A stretch of 64,000 nt of DNA from Bacteroidia bacterium (GTDB lineage Bacteria > Bacteroidota > Bacteroidia > Palsa-965), in NCBI GenBank assembly GCA_023151315.1, contig JAKLJE010000001.1, forward strand, positions 124,001 through 188,000, given 5' to 3'. Shown here piece by piece: positions 56,037-64,000 of this stretch. Numbering within the stretch: the stretch's first letter is position 1; every line of letters starts with the position of its first letter. The notes under the pieces are model-generated. The model did no database searches. It saw only the letters and a program-made list of their open reading frames with translations, and was not told the DNA's origin. A program made the position numbers and the translations under genes.

Positions 56037-58274
56037 ATGAAACTAACTAAGGTACTCTCTGTTGTTGTGGTTTTCCTGTTGGCATTCACTGTGAATGCAT
56101 ATGCACAGAAAAACTACATTAAAGATGCGGATCGTGCTTATGAAGGAGAACAGTATTTCAATGCTGTTGAACTTTACAAGAAGGGCATGTCCAAAATCAA
56201 GAATAAGCAGGAAAAAGCCCGCATTACTTTCCAGATTGCAGAATGCTATCGCAAGATGAACGACTGGAAGCAGGCGGAAACATGGTATGGAAAAGCCATC
56301 AAGGCGAAGCACACGAATGACGTGATGTATCTGTATTATGCAGAAGCGAAAAAAATCAACGAGAAGTATGCTGAAGCCGTTGTGGCGTTCCAGGACTACC
56401 AGAAAATGGTGCCTTCGGATCCTGCCGGCGAAAACGGTATAAAGTCAAGTGAATTGGCGCAGAAATGGAAAGACAGCCCTACACGTTGGGTTGTTGAGAA
56501 CATGGCGCTGATCAACAGTAAAGATTTCGATTTCTCTCCGACTTACGGTGACAAGAAGCACACTGAACTTATCTTCACTTCAAAGCGTGAAGGTCAGACA
56601 GGAAGCAAAATTGACCCGATTTCCGGAACAATGTATTCTGATCTTTTCACTACTAAGGTGGATAAGAACGGAAAGTGGAGCACTCCGACAACTATTCAGG
56701 GTGAAGTAAACAGCCCGGTAGGTAACGAAGGTGCGAGCTGCGTAACCAAGAAGGCAGATAAAATCTACTTCACGCGTTGCGAACAAGCAAAGAAGAAGTG
56801 GGTAACCTGCAAAATCTACGTTGCTCCTAAGAAAGGTAACGCATGGGGAACTCCTGAAGTTGTTGACTTCGGTCTTCCTGCTGAAGTTCTTGACAGCTTC
56901 AACTTCCGCCACCCAACCGTAAGTGCTGACGAGCAGGTGATGGTGTTCTCATCTGACATGACAGGTGCTATGGGCGGAACAAAGTCTGACCTTTGGATGT
57001 CTACTTATGACAAGAAATCAAAGAAGTGGAACAAGCCTACAAACCTTGGTGCTACTCTTAATACAGCTGGTCGTGAAGGTTTCCCTTACCTGAGCGAAAA
57101 AGGTGATCTTTACTATTCTTCTGATGGTCTTCTTGGAATGGGTGGTCTTGACATCTTCATGGCACCTAGACAAGGAACCGAGTGGAAGTGGGGAACTCCT
57201 TCCAACCTTCAGTACCCAATGAACTCATCAAAAGATGATTTCGGTATCGTATTCGACGGATTGAAAGAAAAAGGTTACCTGACTTCAGATCGTGAAGGAA
57301 CAAAAGGTGCTGATGATATTTGGTCATTCTACCTTCCACCGCTGGTTTTCAAACTTGACGGTACAGTTACTGACTGCAAATACGGTCCTTCTATTACTGT
57401 AGACGGCGCTGTAGTTCGTATGGTTGGATCCGACGGATCTGCATTGGAAGACACTTGCGGTAAAGACGGAAAATACCACTTCGATCTTGATCCTGAAGTT
57501 TCTTACGTATTGACAGTATTCGGTGATAAAGGTCACAGCCCTAAAGCTGATGCTTACCTGAACCTTCCTGATAAAGACAAAGGCAAACTCACTACCGTAG
57601 GTGAAATGCAGTCGAAGAACTGGACGCTTGACTTCTGTCTCGTTCCTGCTGAATTCGAAATCCGTTTCCCTGCTGTACTTTATGACTTAGGTAAAGCAAC
57701 GCTTCGTCCTGAATCAAAAGACTCTCTGAACTTCCTTTACCAGACGTTGATCGACAACCCATCTGCGGTGATCGAGATCGGCTCGCACACAGACAGCCGC
57801 GGTTCTGATAAATCAAACGAGAAACTTGCACAGGCTCGTGCACAGTCTTGCGTAGATTACCTCGTGAAAGAAAAAGGTATTGATCCTAAGCGTCTCGTAG
57901 CAAAAGGTTACGGTGAAACCAAGCCTTTGAAAATGGCTGACGGCACTGTACTCACAGAAAAATACATCATGAGCAAGAAGACGAAGCAGGAGCAGGAAGC
58001 ACTGCACCAGTTGAACCGTCGTACTGCGTTCCGTGTATTGAGCTGGGATTATGTAGATCCAAAAGCTCCGCAAGATCAGAACAAACGTAAGATCATCCCG
58101 AAAGTAAACAAGGGTGCATTCGACGATACAGGCGACAGAGATACGCTTGAGACTAACGCTCCTGCGCCACGTCCAATGCCGGTACCGGCGCCTGAAAATC
58201 CGGCACCGACACCAAATCCGAAACCAACTCCTGCCGATAACAATCTTCAGGGTCTGCGTCCGGACATGTTTTAA
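56037..58274 (+). CDS. PorE-like OmpA family protein, second paralogue
   Basis: A 745-residue periplasmic protein with the same architecture as the gene before it: signal peptide ending near AYAQ, TPR (AVELYKKGMSKIKNKQEK), PD40-type propeller (NFRHPTVSADEQVMVFSSDM), regulatory-like fold (KLDGTVTDCKYGPSITVDGA) and OmpA domain (IEIGSHTDSRGSDKSNEKLA). It differs by a Pro-rich C-terminal tail of about 40 residues (PAPRPMPVPAPENPAPTPN), which may be a flexible tether. Its codon choice looks more biased toward a few codons than that of its partner, which hints at higher expression; I did not quantify this. It probably serves the T9SS or cell-envelope anchoring. Confidence 0.88.
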   Translation: MKLTKVLSVVVVFLLAFTVNAYAQKNYIKDADRAYEGEQYFNAVELYKKGMSKIKNKQEKARITFQIAECYRKMNDWKQAETWYGKAIKAKHTNDVMYLYYAEAKKINEKYAEAVVAFQDYQKMVPSDPAGENGIKSSELAQKWKDSPTRWVVENMALINSKDFDFSPTYGDKKHTELIFTSKREGQTGSKIDPISGTMYSDLFTTKVDKNGKWSTPTTIQGEVNSPVGNEGASCVTKKADKIYFTRCEQAKKKWVTCKIYVAPKKGNAWGTPEVVDFGLPAEVLDSFNFRHPTVSADEQVMVFSSDMTGAMGGTKSDLWMSTYDKKSKKWNKPTNLGATLNTAGREGFPYLSEKGDLYYSSDGLLGMGGLDIFMAPRQGTEWKWGTPSNLQYPMNSSKDDFGIVFDGLKEKGYLTSDREGTKGADDIWSFYLPPLVFKLDGTVTDCKYGPSITVDGAVVRMVGSDGSALEDTCGKDGKYHFDLDPEVSYVLTVFGDKGHSPKADAYLNLPDKDKGKLTTVGEMQSKNWTLDFCLVPAEFEIRFPAVLYDLGKATLRPESKDSLNFLYQTLIDNPSAVIEIGSHTDSRGSDKSNEKLAQARAQSCVDYLVKEKGIDPKRLVAKGYGETKPLKMADGTVLTEKYIMSKKTKQEQEALHQLNRRTAFRVLSWDYVDPKAPQDQNKRKIIPKVNKGAFDDTGDRDTLETNAPAPRPMPVPAPENPAPTPNPKPTPADNNLQGLRPDMF

Positions 58275-58292
58275 TCGGATCGTTTAAAGACG

Positions 58293-58335
58293 TAATTTTG
58301 AATCCCGGGTTTTTAACTCGGGATTCTTTTTTTAT
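58293..58335 (+). terminator. Intrinsic terminator after the second PorE-like gene, overlapping a -7 box
   Basis: An 8-bp stem (GAATCCCG 58300-58307 / CGGGATTC 58319-58326) with a seven-T tract ends 4 nt before the purM ATG. A TAATTTTG at 58293-58300 could serve as a -7 element for purM, in which case the hairpin would be in its leader. Confidence 0.8.
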
Positions 58336-58338
58336 CAC

Positions 58339-59514
58339 ATGAGCGACAACAGATATAATCAGCGTGGAGTGTCTGCTTCCAAGGAAGACGTACACAACGC
58401 GATTAAGAACATTGACAAAGGATTATTCCCGCACGCATTCTGCAAAATCGTGCCGGATTATCTTACCGGAGACGAGAACTATTGTCTTGTGATGCATGCC
58501 GACGGAGCGGGAACCAAGTCCTCTCTGGCGTACATGTATTGGAAAGAAACCGGTGACATGTCTGTGTGGAAAGGAATCGCTCAGGATGCCGTAGTAATGA
58601 ATACAGACGACTTGCTGTGTGTAGGTGCAATTGATAACATCATGTTGTCTTCAACAATCGGAAGAAATAAGAATCTTATTCCCGGTGAAGTGATTTCAGC
58701 AATTATCAATGGCACAGAAGAAGTGCTCGCGGATTTGCGCAGACTTGGATTCGGAATTACAAGTACGGGCGGAGAAACAGCGGATGTCGGTGATCTTGTA
58801 AGAACAATTATCGTTGACTCTACTGTTGTTGCGCGAATGAAAAGAAGTGATGTGATCTCCAACGATAACATCAAACCCGGAGATGTCATCGTTGGTCTTG
58901 CTTCATTCGGTAAATCAACTTACGAGAGCGAATACAACGGCGGCATGGGAAGTAATGGATTGACTTCTGCACGTCATGATGTATTCAGTAAAGTGCTTGC
59001 AGCAAGATATCCGGAAAGTTATGATCATGCTGTGGCAGAAGAATTGGTGTACAGCGGAAAAATCGGTTTGACAGATTCAGTTGATGTTGGTGGCGGAGAA
59101 AAAGTGACTGCAGGAAAGCTGGTGTTGTCACCAACACGTACTTACGCTCCCGTGATTGCTGAAATTATCCGCAAGCATAAAGGCAATATACACGGCATGG
59201 TGCATTGCAGTGGCGGTGCGCAGACGAAAGTGCTTCACTTCGTGAAGAACGTTCACATCATAAAAGATAATTTGTTCCCCGTTCCTCCGTTGTTCAAACT
59301 CATACATGAACAAAGCGGCACCGATTGGAAGGAAATGTATAAGGTGTTTAATATGGGGCACCGAATGGAATTATACGTTAATCCTGAACTGGCTGATTCC
59401 ATTATTTCAATTGCCAACTCTTTCGGAATTGATGCAAGAATCGTTGGACGCGTGGAAAGTTCTGATGCTGCTAAGCTGACTATCCGAAGTGAATTCGGTG
59501 AGTTTACTTATTGA
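58339..59514 (+). CDS. purM: Phosphoribosylformylglycinamidine cyclo-ligase (AIR synthase)
   Basis: A 391-residue PurM-type enzyme that closes FGAM to aminoimidazole ribonucleotide in purine synthesis, with ATP. The start MSDNRYNQRGVSASKEDV carries the YxxxGV-type opening, then HADGAGTKSSLAYMYW, DAVVMNTDDLLCVGA, GFGITSTGGETADVGD and GDVIVGLASFGKSTYESEYNGGMGSNG. The C-terminal GMVHCSGGAQTKVLHFV and NMGHRMELYV blocks complete the family. The sequence is the somewhat longer Bacteroidota form. It overlaps by 11 bp the convergent membrane-protein gene. Confidence 0.92.
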   Translation: MSDNRYNQRGVSASKEDVHNAIKNIDKGLFPHAFCKIVPDYLTGDENYCLVMHADGAGTKSSLAYMYWKETGDMSVWKGIAQDAVVMNTDDLLCVGAIDNIMLSSTIGRNKNLIPGEVISAIINGTEEVLADLRRLGFGITSTGGETADVGDLVRTIIVDSTVVARMKRSDVISNDNIKPGDVIVGLASFGKSTYESEYNGGMGSNGLTSARHDVFSKVLAARYPESYDHAVAEELVYSGKIGLTDSVDVGGGEKVTAGKLVLSPTRTYAPVIAEIIRKHKGNIHGMVHCSGGAQTKVLHFVKNVHIIKDNLFPVPPLFKLIHEQSGTDWKEMYKVFNMGHRMELYVNPELADSIISIANSFGIDARIVGRVESSDAAKLTIRSEFGEFTY

Positions 59515-60850
59515 TCAGCTTTTTTCTGTAGCTCAACCATTCGAAAATAATAAACAGGGCGAGTAATACCGCAAGCCACGAGAGTCGTGCGCCGAAACGG
59601 TTTGCTACTACAGCAAATGTTGCGCTTACGGCGCAGTTGACGATATATCCAAGTCCAACGCAAAGGATCAGCACACTGAGCAATCGATCCGTCCTGATTC
59701 TTCTTAGATAAACAAACCACAACAAAATCACGGTGAGAGAAACGACAATTGCAGTTTTGCTGATTGTGTCAATGATTCTCGATCCGGAAAACTCATCTGC
59801 ACTTTGACGAGATTGGAGATAGTCATCGTTGGAATCCGGAAAATATTTTTTCAATCGCTGCGACACTAAAGTAGTCGAATCATATTTGCCCAAACCTTCT
59901 CCGACGCGTATCCATGTTAATTGTTTCATTGTGCCTGCAATAGCCGCACTGATATGCATTTTAATGTATTTGGTATCTGAAAAAGTTGCTGAAATAATTT
60001 CAGAGTAAGCTTTCTTCGATCCCAACCATCCGCCTGTACGAATCAATAAGCTATCGCCATCCAGGTTCCAGATAAACGGTTCTGCCGCCGAAGGAAGATT
60101 ATCCTTGTATTCACAGAACGGATTGCTTTCATCCGGACAGTGATCATTAAGATATTCTTTAAGGATGCCGGTTTCTATCAAATGTCCCATCATAAAAACG
60201 TGACGCGATTTGGATACTGCAGATAGCATTGTGGCGAGAGCTGCCAATGGAATGAGCAGAGAAATTGTTACTCGGGAAGTTCGTGTCATTACCTCTGAAC
60301 CTTTTCGTCGTCTGTAGAAAAAGCAAACTGCAACTATAAACGCGATTGAGAAGCAGATCATCACATGAGAAATGTGACAGGCGCATGCAATCAGAAAAAT
60401 CAATCCTATGAAAAATGTTGTGCGTTTACCTTGCTTACCGAATAGAAACAGGAAGAGAGAAAGTATGGAAATTGGTGTGAAGAGATCGGCAATGAGCTGA
60501 GAAGCAACAACCGAGAGGCCGGTGATTATTGATAAAATAAGCGCGGTTATTGCAAAGCGAAAATCACTCTTTTGTTCTCCGAAAAGCGTAATTAAAGTTT
60601 CCCGAATCAGCCAGATCAATAAAAGTGATTGTGCAAATACGATTGTCCATACCGAAAATCCGTTCAAGCTCGCCAAACGAATGAAAATCCCGTACATGAT
60701 GGGTCTGTCTAGCGGCGTTTCAAGCGTAAAACCGGACTCCAGGTATGTGCCTGTGTCAGAGTATACCAAAGGATATCCGTTGTAAAACGCAATCCAGCAC
60801 AAAAGAATTGAGCTGAACAATAGCAACGTTGATTTTCCGACTGCTTTCAC
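59504..60850 (-). CDS. Polytopic membrane protein of unknown function
   Basis: A 448-residue integral membrane protein with about ten hydrophobic segments (for example LLLFSSILLCWIAFYNGY, ITALILSIITGLSVVASQLI and FFIGLIFLIACACHISHVMI) and one long extracytoplasmic loop around residues 220-360. After the first membrane segment comes YSDTGTYLESGF, placed like the acidic loop of GT-C membrane glycosyltransferases. That resemblance is only in layout; I do not recognise a family with certainty. It is transcribed toward purM and divergent from prfA, and its tail overlaps purM by 11 bp. Confidence 0.75.
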   Translation of the reverse strand: MKAVGKSTLLLFSSILLCWIAFYNGYPLVYSDTGTYLESGFTLETPLDRPIMYGIFIRLASLNGFSVWTIVFAQSLLLIWLIRETLITLFGEQKSDFRFAITALILSIITGLSVVASQLIADLFTPISILSLFLFLFGKQGKRTTFFIGLIFLIACACHISHVMICFSIAFIVAVCFFYRRRKGSEVMTRTSRVTISLLIPLAALATMLSAVSKSRHVFMMGHLIETGILKEYLNDHCPDESNPFCEYKDNLPSAAEPFIWNLDGDSLLIRTGGWLGSKKAYSEIISATFSDTKYIKMHISAAIAGTMKQLTWIRVGEGLGKYDSTTLVSQRLKKYFPDSNDDYLQSRQSADEFSGSRIIDTISKTAIVVSLTVILLWFVYLRRIRTDRLLSVLILCVGLGYIVNCAVSATFAVVANRFGARLSWLAVLLALFIIFEWLSYRKKLINK

Positions 60851-60910
60851 TACTGGTAACGATTACGCCGGACTAAGGTACTAAAAGCATTTTCCTGAAG
60901 CGGATTTGGC

Positions 60911-60918
60911 TAACTTTG
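60911..60918 (+). promoter_or_regulatory. Candidate -7 element for prfA
   Basis: TAACTTTG matches TAnnTTTG and lies 18 nt before the prfA ATG, in the divergent region with the membrane-protein gene. No exact -33 TTG at the usual spacing was found. Confidence 0.5.
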
Positions 60919-60936
60919 CGCTGACAAATTACGGAT

Positions 60937-62010
60937 ATGCTGGAAAAATTAGCCGCTATTGAGCAGCGCTGGAAAGATGTGGAAGGATTGCTTTCGTCGC
61001 CCGATGTAATGGGTGATATGAAGAAATTCGCCCAACTGAATAAAGAGTATAAGGATCTGAAGAAGATTGTTGATGCATACCATCAGTATAAAAGTGTCGT
61101 AGATAATATTGCATCTGCGAAGAATGTTCTGGCAACGGAAAAGGATCCTGATTTTCTGGAAATGGCGAAGCAGGAATTGCTGGAACTGGAACCGAAGCAG
61201 TTGGAAATGGAAGAGAGCATTAAGAATCTTCTTATTCCAAAAGATCCTGAAGATGCACGCAATGCTGTCATCGAAATTCGTGCGGGTACAGGAGGTGATG
61301 AAGCTGCGATTTTCGCAGGAGATCTTTGGCGTATGTACACCCGCTACTGTGAACTGCATGGCTTTAAGGTTGAAGTTGTGGATGTAAGTGAAGGCACAAT
61401 GGGCGGATATAAAGAAGTTGTGATGAATGTGATCGGTGATGATGCTTACGGAACGCTCAAGTATGAATCGGGTGTTCATCGTGTACAGCGCGTGCCTGAG
61501 ACCGAACAGATGGGACGTGTACACACTTCTGCAGCAACAGTTGTTGTAATGCCGGAAGCAGATGAAGTGGACGTGGTTATCAATCCCGCAGATATAGAAA
61601 TTACAACAGCGCGCTCAGGCGGTGCAGGCGGACAGAACGTCAACAAGGTTGAAACGAAAGTTATACTTGTACACAAGCCCAGCGGAATTCAGATCATGTG
61701 TCAGGTGGAACGTTCACAACATGGCAACCGCGAACGCGCGATGCAAATGCTTCGTACAAAATTGTACGAGATCGAGCTGAACAAGAAGATGGAGAAGGAA
61801 ACTTCCCGCAGAAAAACTATCGTTTCTACCGGAGATCGATCAGCAAAAATCAGAACATACAATTATCCTCAGAGTCGTGTTACAGATCATCGTATCGGTT
61901 TGACGCAACACAATCTTCCGCAATTCATGGACGGAGATATTCAGAGTATGATTGATGCTTTGCACGTAGCTGAAAACGCAGAACGACTCAAAGAAGGAAT
62001 TCAGAATTGA
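60937..62010 (+). CDS. prfA: Peptide chain release factor 1
   Basis: A 357-residue class I release factor for UAA and UAG. The N-terminal coiled coil ([19 protein letters not shown]) is followed by the domain with [21 protein letters not shown], the codon-recognition region ([19 protein letters not shown]) and the catalytic GGQ at residues 231-233 in [15 protein letters not shown], whose Gln is normally methylated by PrmC. The C-terminus has [14 protein letters not shown]. The RF1-type [12 protein letters not shown] block distinguishes it from RF2. It is 4 nt from pyrF on the same strand. Confidence 0.96.
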   Translation: MLEKLAAIEQRWKDVEGLLSSPDVMGDMKKFAQLNKEYKDLKKIVDAYHQYKSVVDNIASAKNVLATEKDPDFLEMAKQELLELEPKQLEMEESIKNLLIPKDPEDARNAVIEIRAGTGGDEAAIFAGDLWRMYTRYCELHGFKVEVVDVSEGTMGGYKEVVMNVIGDDAYGTLKYESGVHRVQRVPETEQMGRVHTSAATVVVMPEADEVDVVINPADIEITTARSGGAGGQNVNKVETKVILVHKPSGIQIMCQVERSQHGNRERAMQMLRTKLYEIELNKKMEKETSRRKTIVSTGDRSAKIRTYNYPQSRVTDHRIGLTQHNLPQFMDGDIQSMIDALHVAENAERLKEGIQN

Positions 62011-62014
62011 TATC

Positions 62015-62833
62015 ATGAACAGACAGCAACTGGTTTCGGAAATAAAGAAGAAGCGCTCATTTCTATGCGTAGGACTGGATACAGACATTCGCAAGATTCC
62101 GAAGTTTCTGCTTACAATGGAAGATCCGATTGCTGAATTCAATAAGCGTATTATTGAAGCAACACACGAATACTGCGTTGCATATAAACCTAATCTTGCC
62201 TTCTACGAAGCGGAGGGTGTGGACGGAATGCGAAGCCTTGAGAAAACCATGAAGGCGATTCCTTCCGGACTTTTCACAATTGCAGATGCCAAACGAGGCG
62301 ATATCGGAAATACATCTGCAATGTATGCTCGTGCATTTTTCGAGCACTACAATTTCGATTCGGTGACAGTTGCTCCGTATATGGGCAGCGATTCGGTTAA
62401 ACCGTTTCTCGGATTTCAGGATAAGTGGGTAATTGTGCTGGCTTTAACTTCCAACGAAGGTGCATTTGACTTTCAGTTTGTTGAATCCGCAACAGGAGAA
62501 AAGCTTTACGAAAAAGTAATTCGTAAATGCAATGCGTGGGGCGATGCGAGTCAGATCATGTATGTTGTTGGTGCAACAAAAGCTGAAAGTCTGAAGAACA
62601 TCAGAGCACTTGCTCCTGATAACTTCCTGCTTGTTCCCGGCGTTGGTGCGCAGGGCGGAAGTTTAGAGGATGTTGCAAAGTTCGGCATGAACAAAGATTG
62701 CGGACTCCTTGTCAATGCTTCCAGAAGCATTCTGTATGCATCTTCCGGCGAAGACTTTGCAGATGCCGCACGTTCAGAAGCTAAAAAGCTTCGTGATGAA
62801 ATGGATGTTCTTCTGCAGACAAACGGCTTGTAG
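62015..62833 (+). CDS. pyrF: Orotidine 5'-phosphate decarboxylase, type 2
   Basis: A 272-residue OMP decarboxylase that makes UMP, the last step of de novo pyrimidine synthesis. It has the type 2 form common in Bacteroidota: [27 protein letters not shown], the catalytic [17 protein letters not shown] (K93), [17 protein letters not shown] and the phosphate-binding [15 protein letters not shown]. It lies 4 nt after prfA, so the two genes are very likely co-transcribed, an arrangement without an obvious functional link. Confidence 0.95.
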   Translation: MNRQQLVSEIKKKRSFLCVGLDTDIRKIPKFLLTMEDPIAEFNKRIIEATHEYCVAYKPNLAFYEAEGVDGMRSLEKTMKAIPSGLFTIADAKRGDIGNTSAMYARAFFEHYNFDSVTVAPYMGSDSVKPFLGFQDKWVIVLALTSNEGAFDFQFVESATGEKLYEKVIRKCNAWGDASQIMYVVGATKAESLKNIRALAPDNFLLVPGVGAQGGSLEDVAKFGMNKDCGLLVNASRSILYASSGEDFADAARSEAKKLRDEMDVLLQTNGL

Positions 62834-62914
62834 CGGATTCATGTTCGATGCGGATCATCTTTAGTGATGATTTACGTCATTCAAATCACAACTTATAAGA
62901 TTGAAATTTCCTGC

Positions 62915-63439
62915 ATGAAGAAACTGATTTTCGCATTGCTCATCTTGGTGTGCGGAAATGCGTGGGCATATTCTCCGGATGTTGTTTACGACAGGCAAGT
63001 AGGAATTCGTTTCGGTTTAGGCGATAACACCGCGCCGAAAATGAAATTCGGATATCACATCAGTGTTTCTGCGCGTACAAAGCATCACACATTCGAGTTT
63101 CATCATGAGAATTTCGGAAACATTGAGATATTTCAGGCGTCGAGTTATATCACATTGAACGGATTGTTTTACGGCTGGACTTGGGCCTGGCAAAGTGCGC
63201 AATTTCAGGTCGTCGCCGGTGGAGGTTCAGCAGACTATGTTTACAATCACGGAAATCAGATAGAGCGTGGAGCAGGACTATACGGAGAAACCAGCGTTAC
63301 GGGCTTGTTGAACTTTCGTGGAAACGGAGTTGGATTGAAAGTAGCAGGAAATATCAACCCGATGGAAGGTTTTGTATCCGCTAGCTTGTTCATCCAGTGC
63401 GGATGGGCATGGAATTCCGGAGGAGAAACGGACTACTGA
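62915..63439 (+). CDS. Small outer-membrane beta-barrel-like hypothetical protein
   Basis: A 174-residue exported protein with a signal peptide (MKKLIFALLILVCGNAWAY) when started at the ATG at 62915; the frame extends 17 codons upstream. The mature part is made of alternating aromatic and polar strands (VGIRFGLGDNTAPKMKFGYH, LYGETSVTGLLNFRGNGVG), consistent with a small eight-strand barrel. It ends in NSGGETDY. No family was recognised. Its 3' end overlaps the convergent sugar-nucleotide reductase gene by 7 bp. Confidence 0.75.
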   Translation: MKKLIFALLILVCGNAWAYSPDVVYDRQVGIRFGLGDNTAPKMKFGYHISVSARTKHHTFEFHHENFGNIEIFQASSYITLNGLFYGWTWAWQSAQFQVVAGGGSADYVYNHGNQIERGAGLYGETSVTGLLNFRGNGVGLKVAGNINPMEGFVSASLFIQCGWAWNSGGETDY

Positions 63440-64000
63440 TTTCTTTGTTTCAATTGCGCATCAAGCACTGCAAGTCCTTCTTCAAAGCTATGCGGCTTGT
63501 AACCAAGAACTTTTTTTGCTTTGTCAATTATAAATCCTGTAACCGGCGGACGCTTAGCAGGCTGATTAATTGTTGCAGATGAAACCGCACTGATCAAAGA
63601 TTTATCGAGCTTCCAGTAATCGGCAACTTTGTACACAAGCTCCAGAATACTGTACGTTTTCTCTCCGCTGATATTGAAAATTCCCTGAGCCTGCTTTTCA
63701 GCACATAGAATACAACCTTCCGCAAGATCTTCTGCCAGTGTCGGAGAGCGAAACTGATCGTCAACGACATTTATTTTCTGTCCTTTCTCCAATGCACCTT
63801 TCGCCCACAATACCAGATTGGAACGACTCATATCATCTGCAATTCCGTACACAATAATTGTGCGCAACACCGACCATTTCAAACCTGAAACAAACGTAAA
63901 TTTTTCGCCTTGCAGTTTTGTTGCGGCATAATGTGAAAGTGGATTAGGAATTCCTTCTTCCGTATAAGGTCCTGCAGTACCATCAAAAATAAAATCAGTA
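63433..64000 (-). CDS. RmlD-like NAD(P)-dependent sugar-nucleotide reductase, C-terminal part
   Basis: This is the C-terminal part of a short-chain dehydrogenase-type enzyme similar to dTDP-4-dehydrorhamnose reductase (RmlD); the N-terminal Rossmann part lies past the window end. In the visible frame, before the first in-frame start-like codon near 63882, come TDFIFDGTAGPYTEEGIPNP and SHYAATKLQGE. These give the Thr/Ser of the catalytic triad and YxxxK (YAATK). VLRTIIVYGIADDMSRSN and VVDDQFRSPTLAEDLAEG follow. The last 40 residues (KPHSFEEGLAVLDAQLKQ) are typical. It probably serves deoxysugar synthesis for surface glycans, or a related epimerisation or reduction. Confidence 0.88.
   Translation of the reverse strand, partial: TDFIFDGTAGPYTEEGIPNPLSHYAATKLQGEKFTFVSGLKWSVLRTIIVYGIADDMSRSNLVLWAKGALEKGQKINVVDDQFRSPTLAEDLAEGCILCAEKQAQGIFNISGEKTYSILELVYKVADYWKLDKSLISAVSSATINQPAKRPPVTGFIIDKAKKVLGYKPHSFEEGLAVLDAQLKQRNQ

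Overview
The window is chromosomal DNA from a member of the Bacteroidota, probably an uncultured or environmental Flavobacteriales/Sphingobacteriales-like lineage. The evidence is a fused SecD-SecF, type III glutamine synthetase, many type IX secretion (T9SS) type A and type B C-terminal sorting domains, two PorE-like OmpA proteins, a TonB-dependent receptor with a carboxypeptidase-like N-domain, SprB-type repeats, and promoter elements of the form TTG-N19-TAnnTTTG. No rRNA, tRNA, CRISPR array, phage or insertion sequence was recognised.

Layout. 1-4.2 kb: the 3' end of alanine dehydrogenase, a small DUF4258-like protein and a large secreted M4 metalloprotease. 4.2-8.9 kb: proline dehydrogenase, aroB-aroA and murB. 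8.9-14.9 kb: two glycosyltransferases that look formerly adjacent, separated by an opposite-strand three-gene cassette. The cassette encodes a ferritin-like protein with a Cys-rich tail, an MNIO (DUF692) enzyme and a DUF2063 partner. 14.8-22.6 kb: an FtsE-type ATPase, a TPR protein translationally coupled to an outer-membrane barrel, and gyrB. 22.9-36.5 kb is a minus-strand surface-protein island. It holds three collagen-like proteins (one frameshifted, one with an S74 chaperone), a small secreted protein, and PKD/SprB-repeat adhesins with T9SS type B sorting domains, one of which is broken at an out-of-frame junction. 36.7-40 kb: mdh, a retropepsin-like protease, a DCC protein and a haem-motif/beta-propeller lipoprotein. 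40-47.5 kb: a TonB receptor with a His-rich small protein, and two tandem FG-GAP proteins. 47.6-64 kb: secDF, tatA, glnN, two tandem PorE-like proteins, purM, a membrane protein, prfA, pyrF, a small outer-membrane protein and the C-terminal part of an RmlD-like reductase running off the window.

How it fits together. Most metabolic genes are ordinary housekeeping. The accessory character comes from the secreted and surface proteins. Sec export and PorE-like periplasmic proteins are encoded beside several likely T9SS clients (M4 protease, FG-GAP proteins, PKD/SprB adhesins).

The most interesting locus is 10.16-13.46 kb. A ferritin-like domain related to the VioB/iminophenylpyruvate-dimer-synthase type carries a C-terminal tail of repeated CX5C motifs resembling bufferin (BufA2-like) metallophore precursors. 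It lies directly upstream of an MNIO and its DUF2063 partner. A strong terminator-like hairpin sits on the MNIO start codon, as if to give more substrate than maturase. A 39-bp imperfect direct repeat derived from a glycosyltransferase 3' end flanks the cassette. I infer a ribosomally encoded, post-translationally modified, enzyme-linked metal-binding system; its chemistry is unknown.
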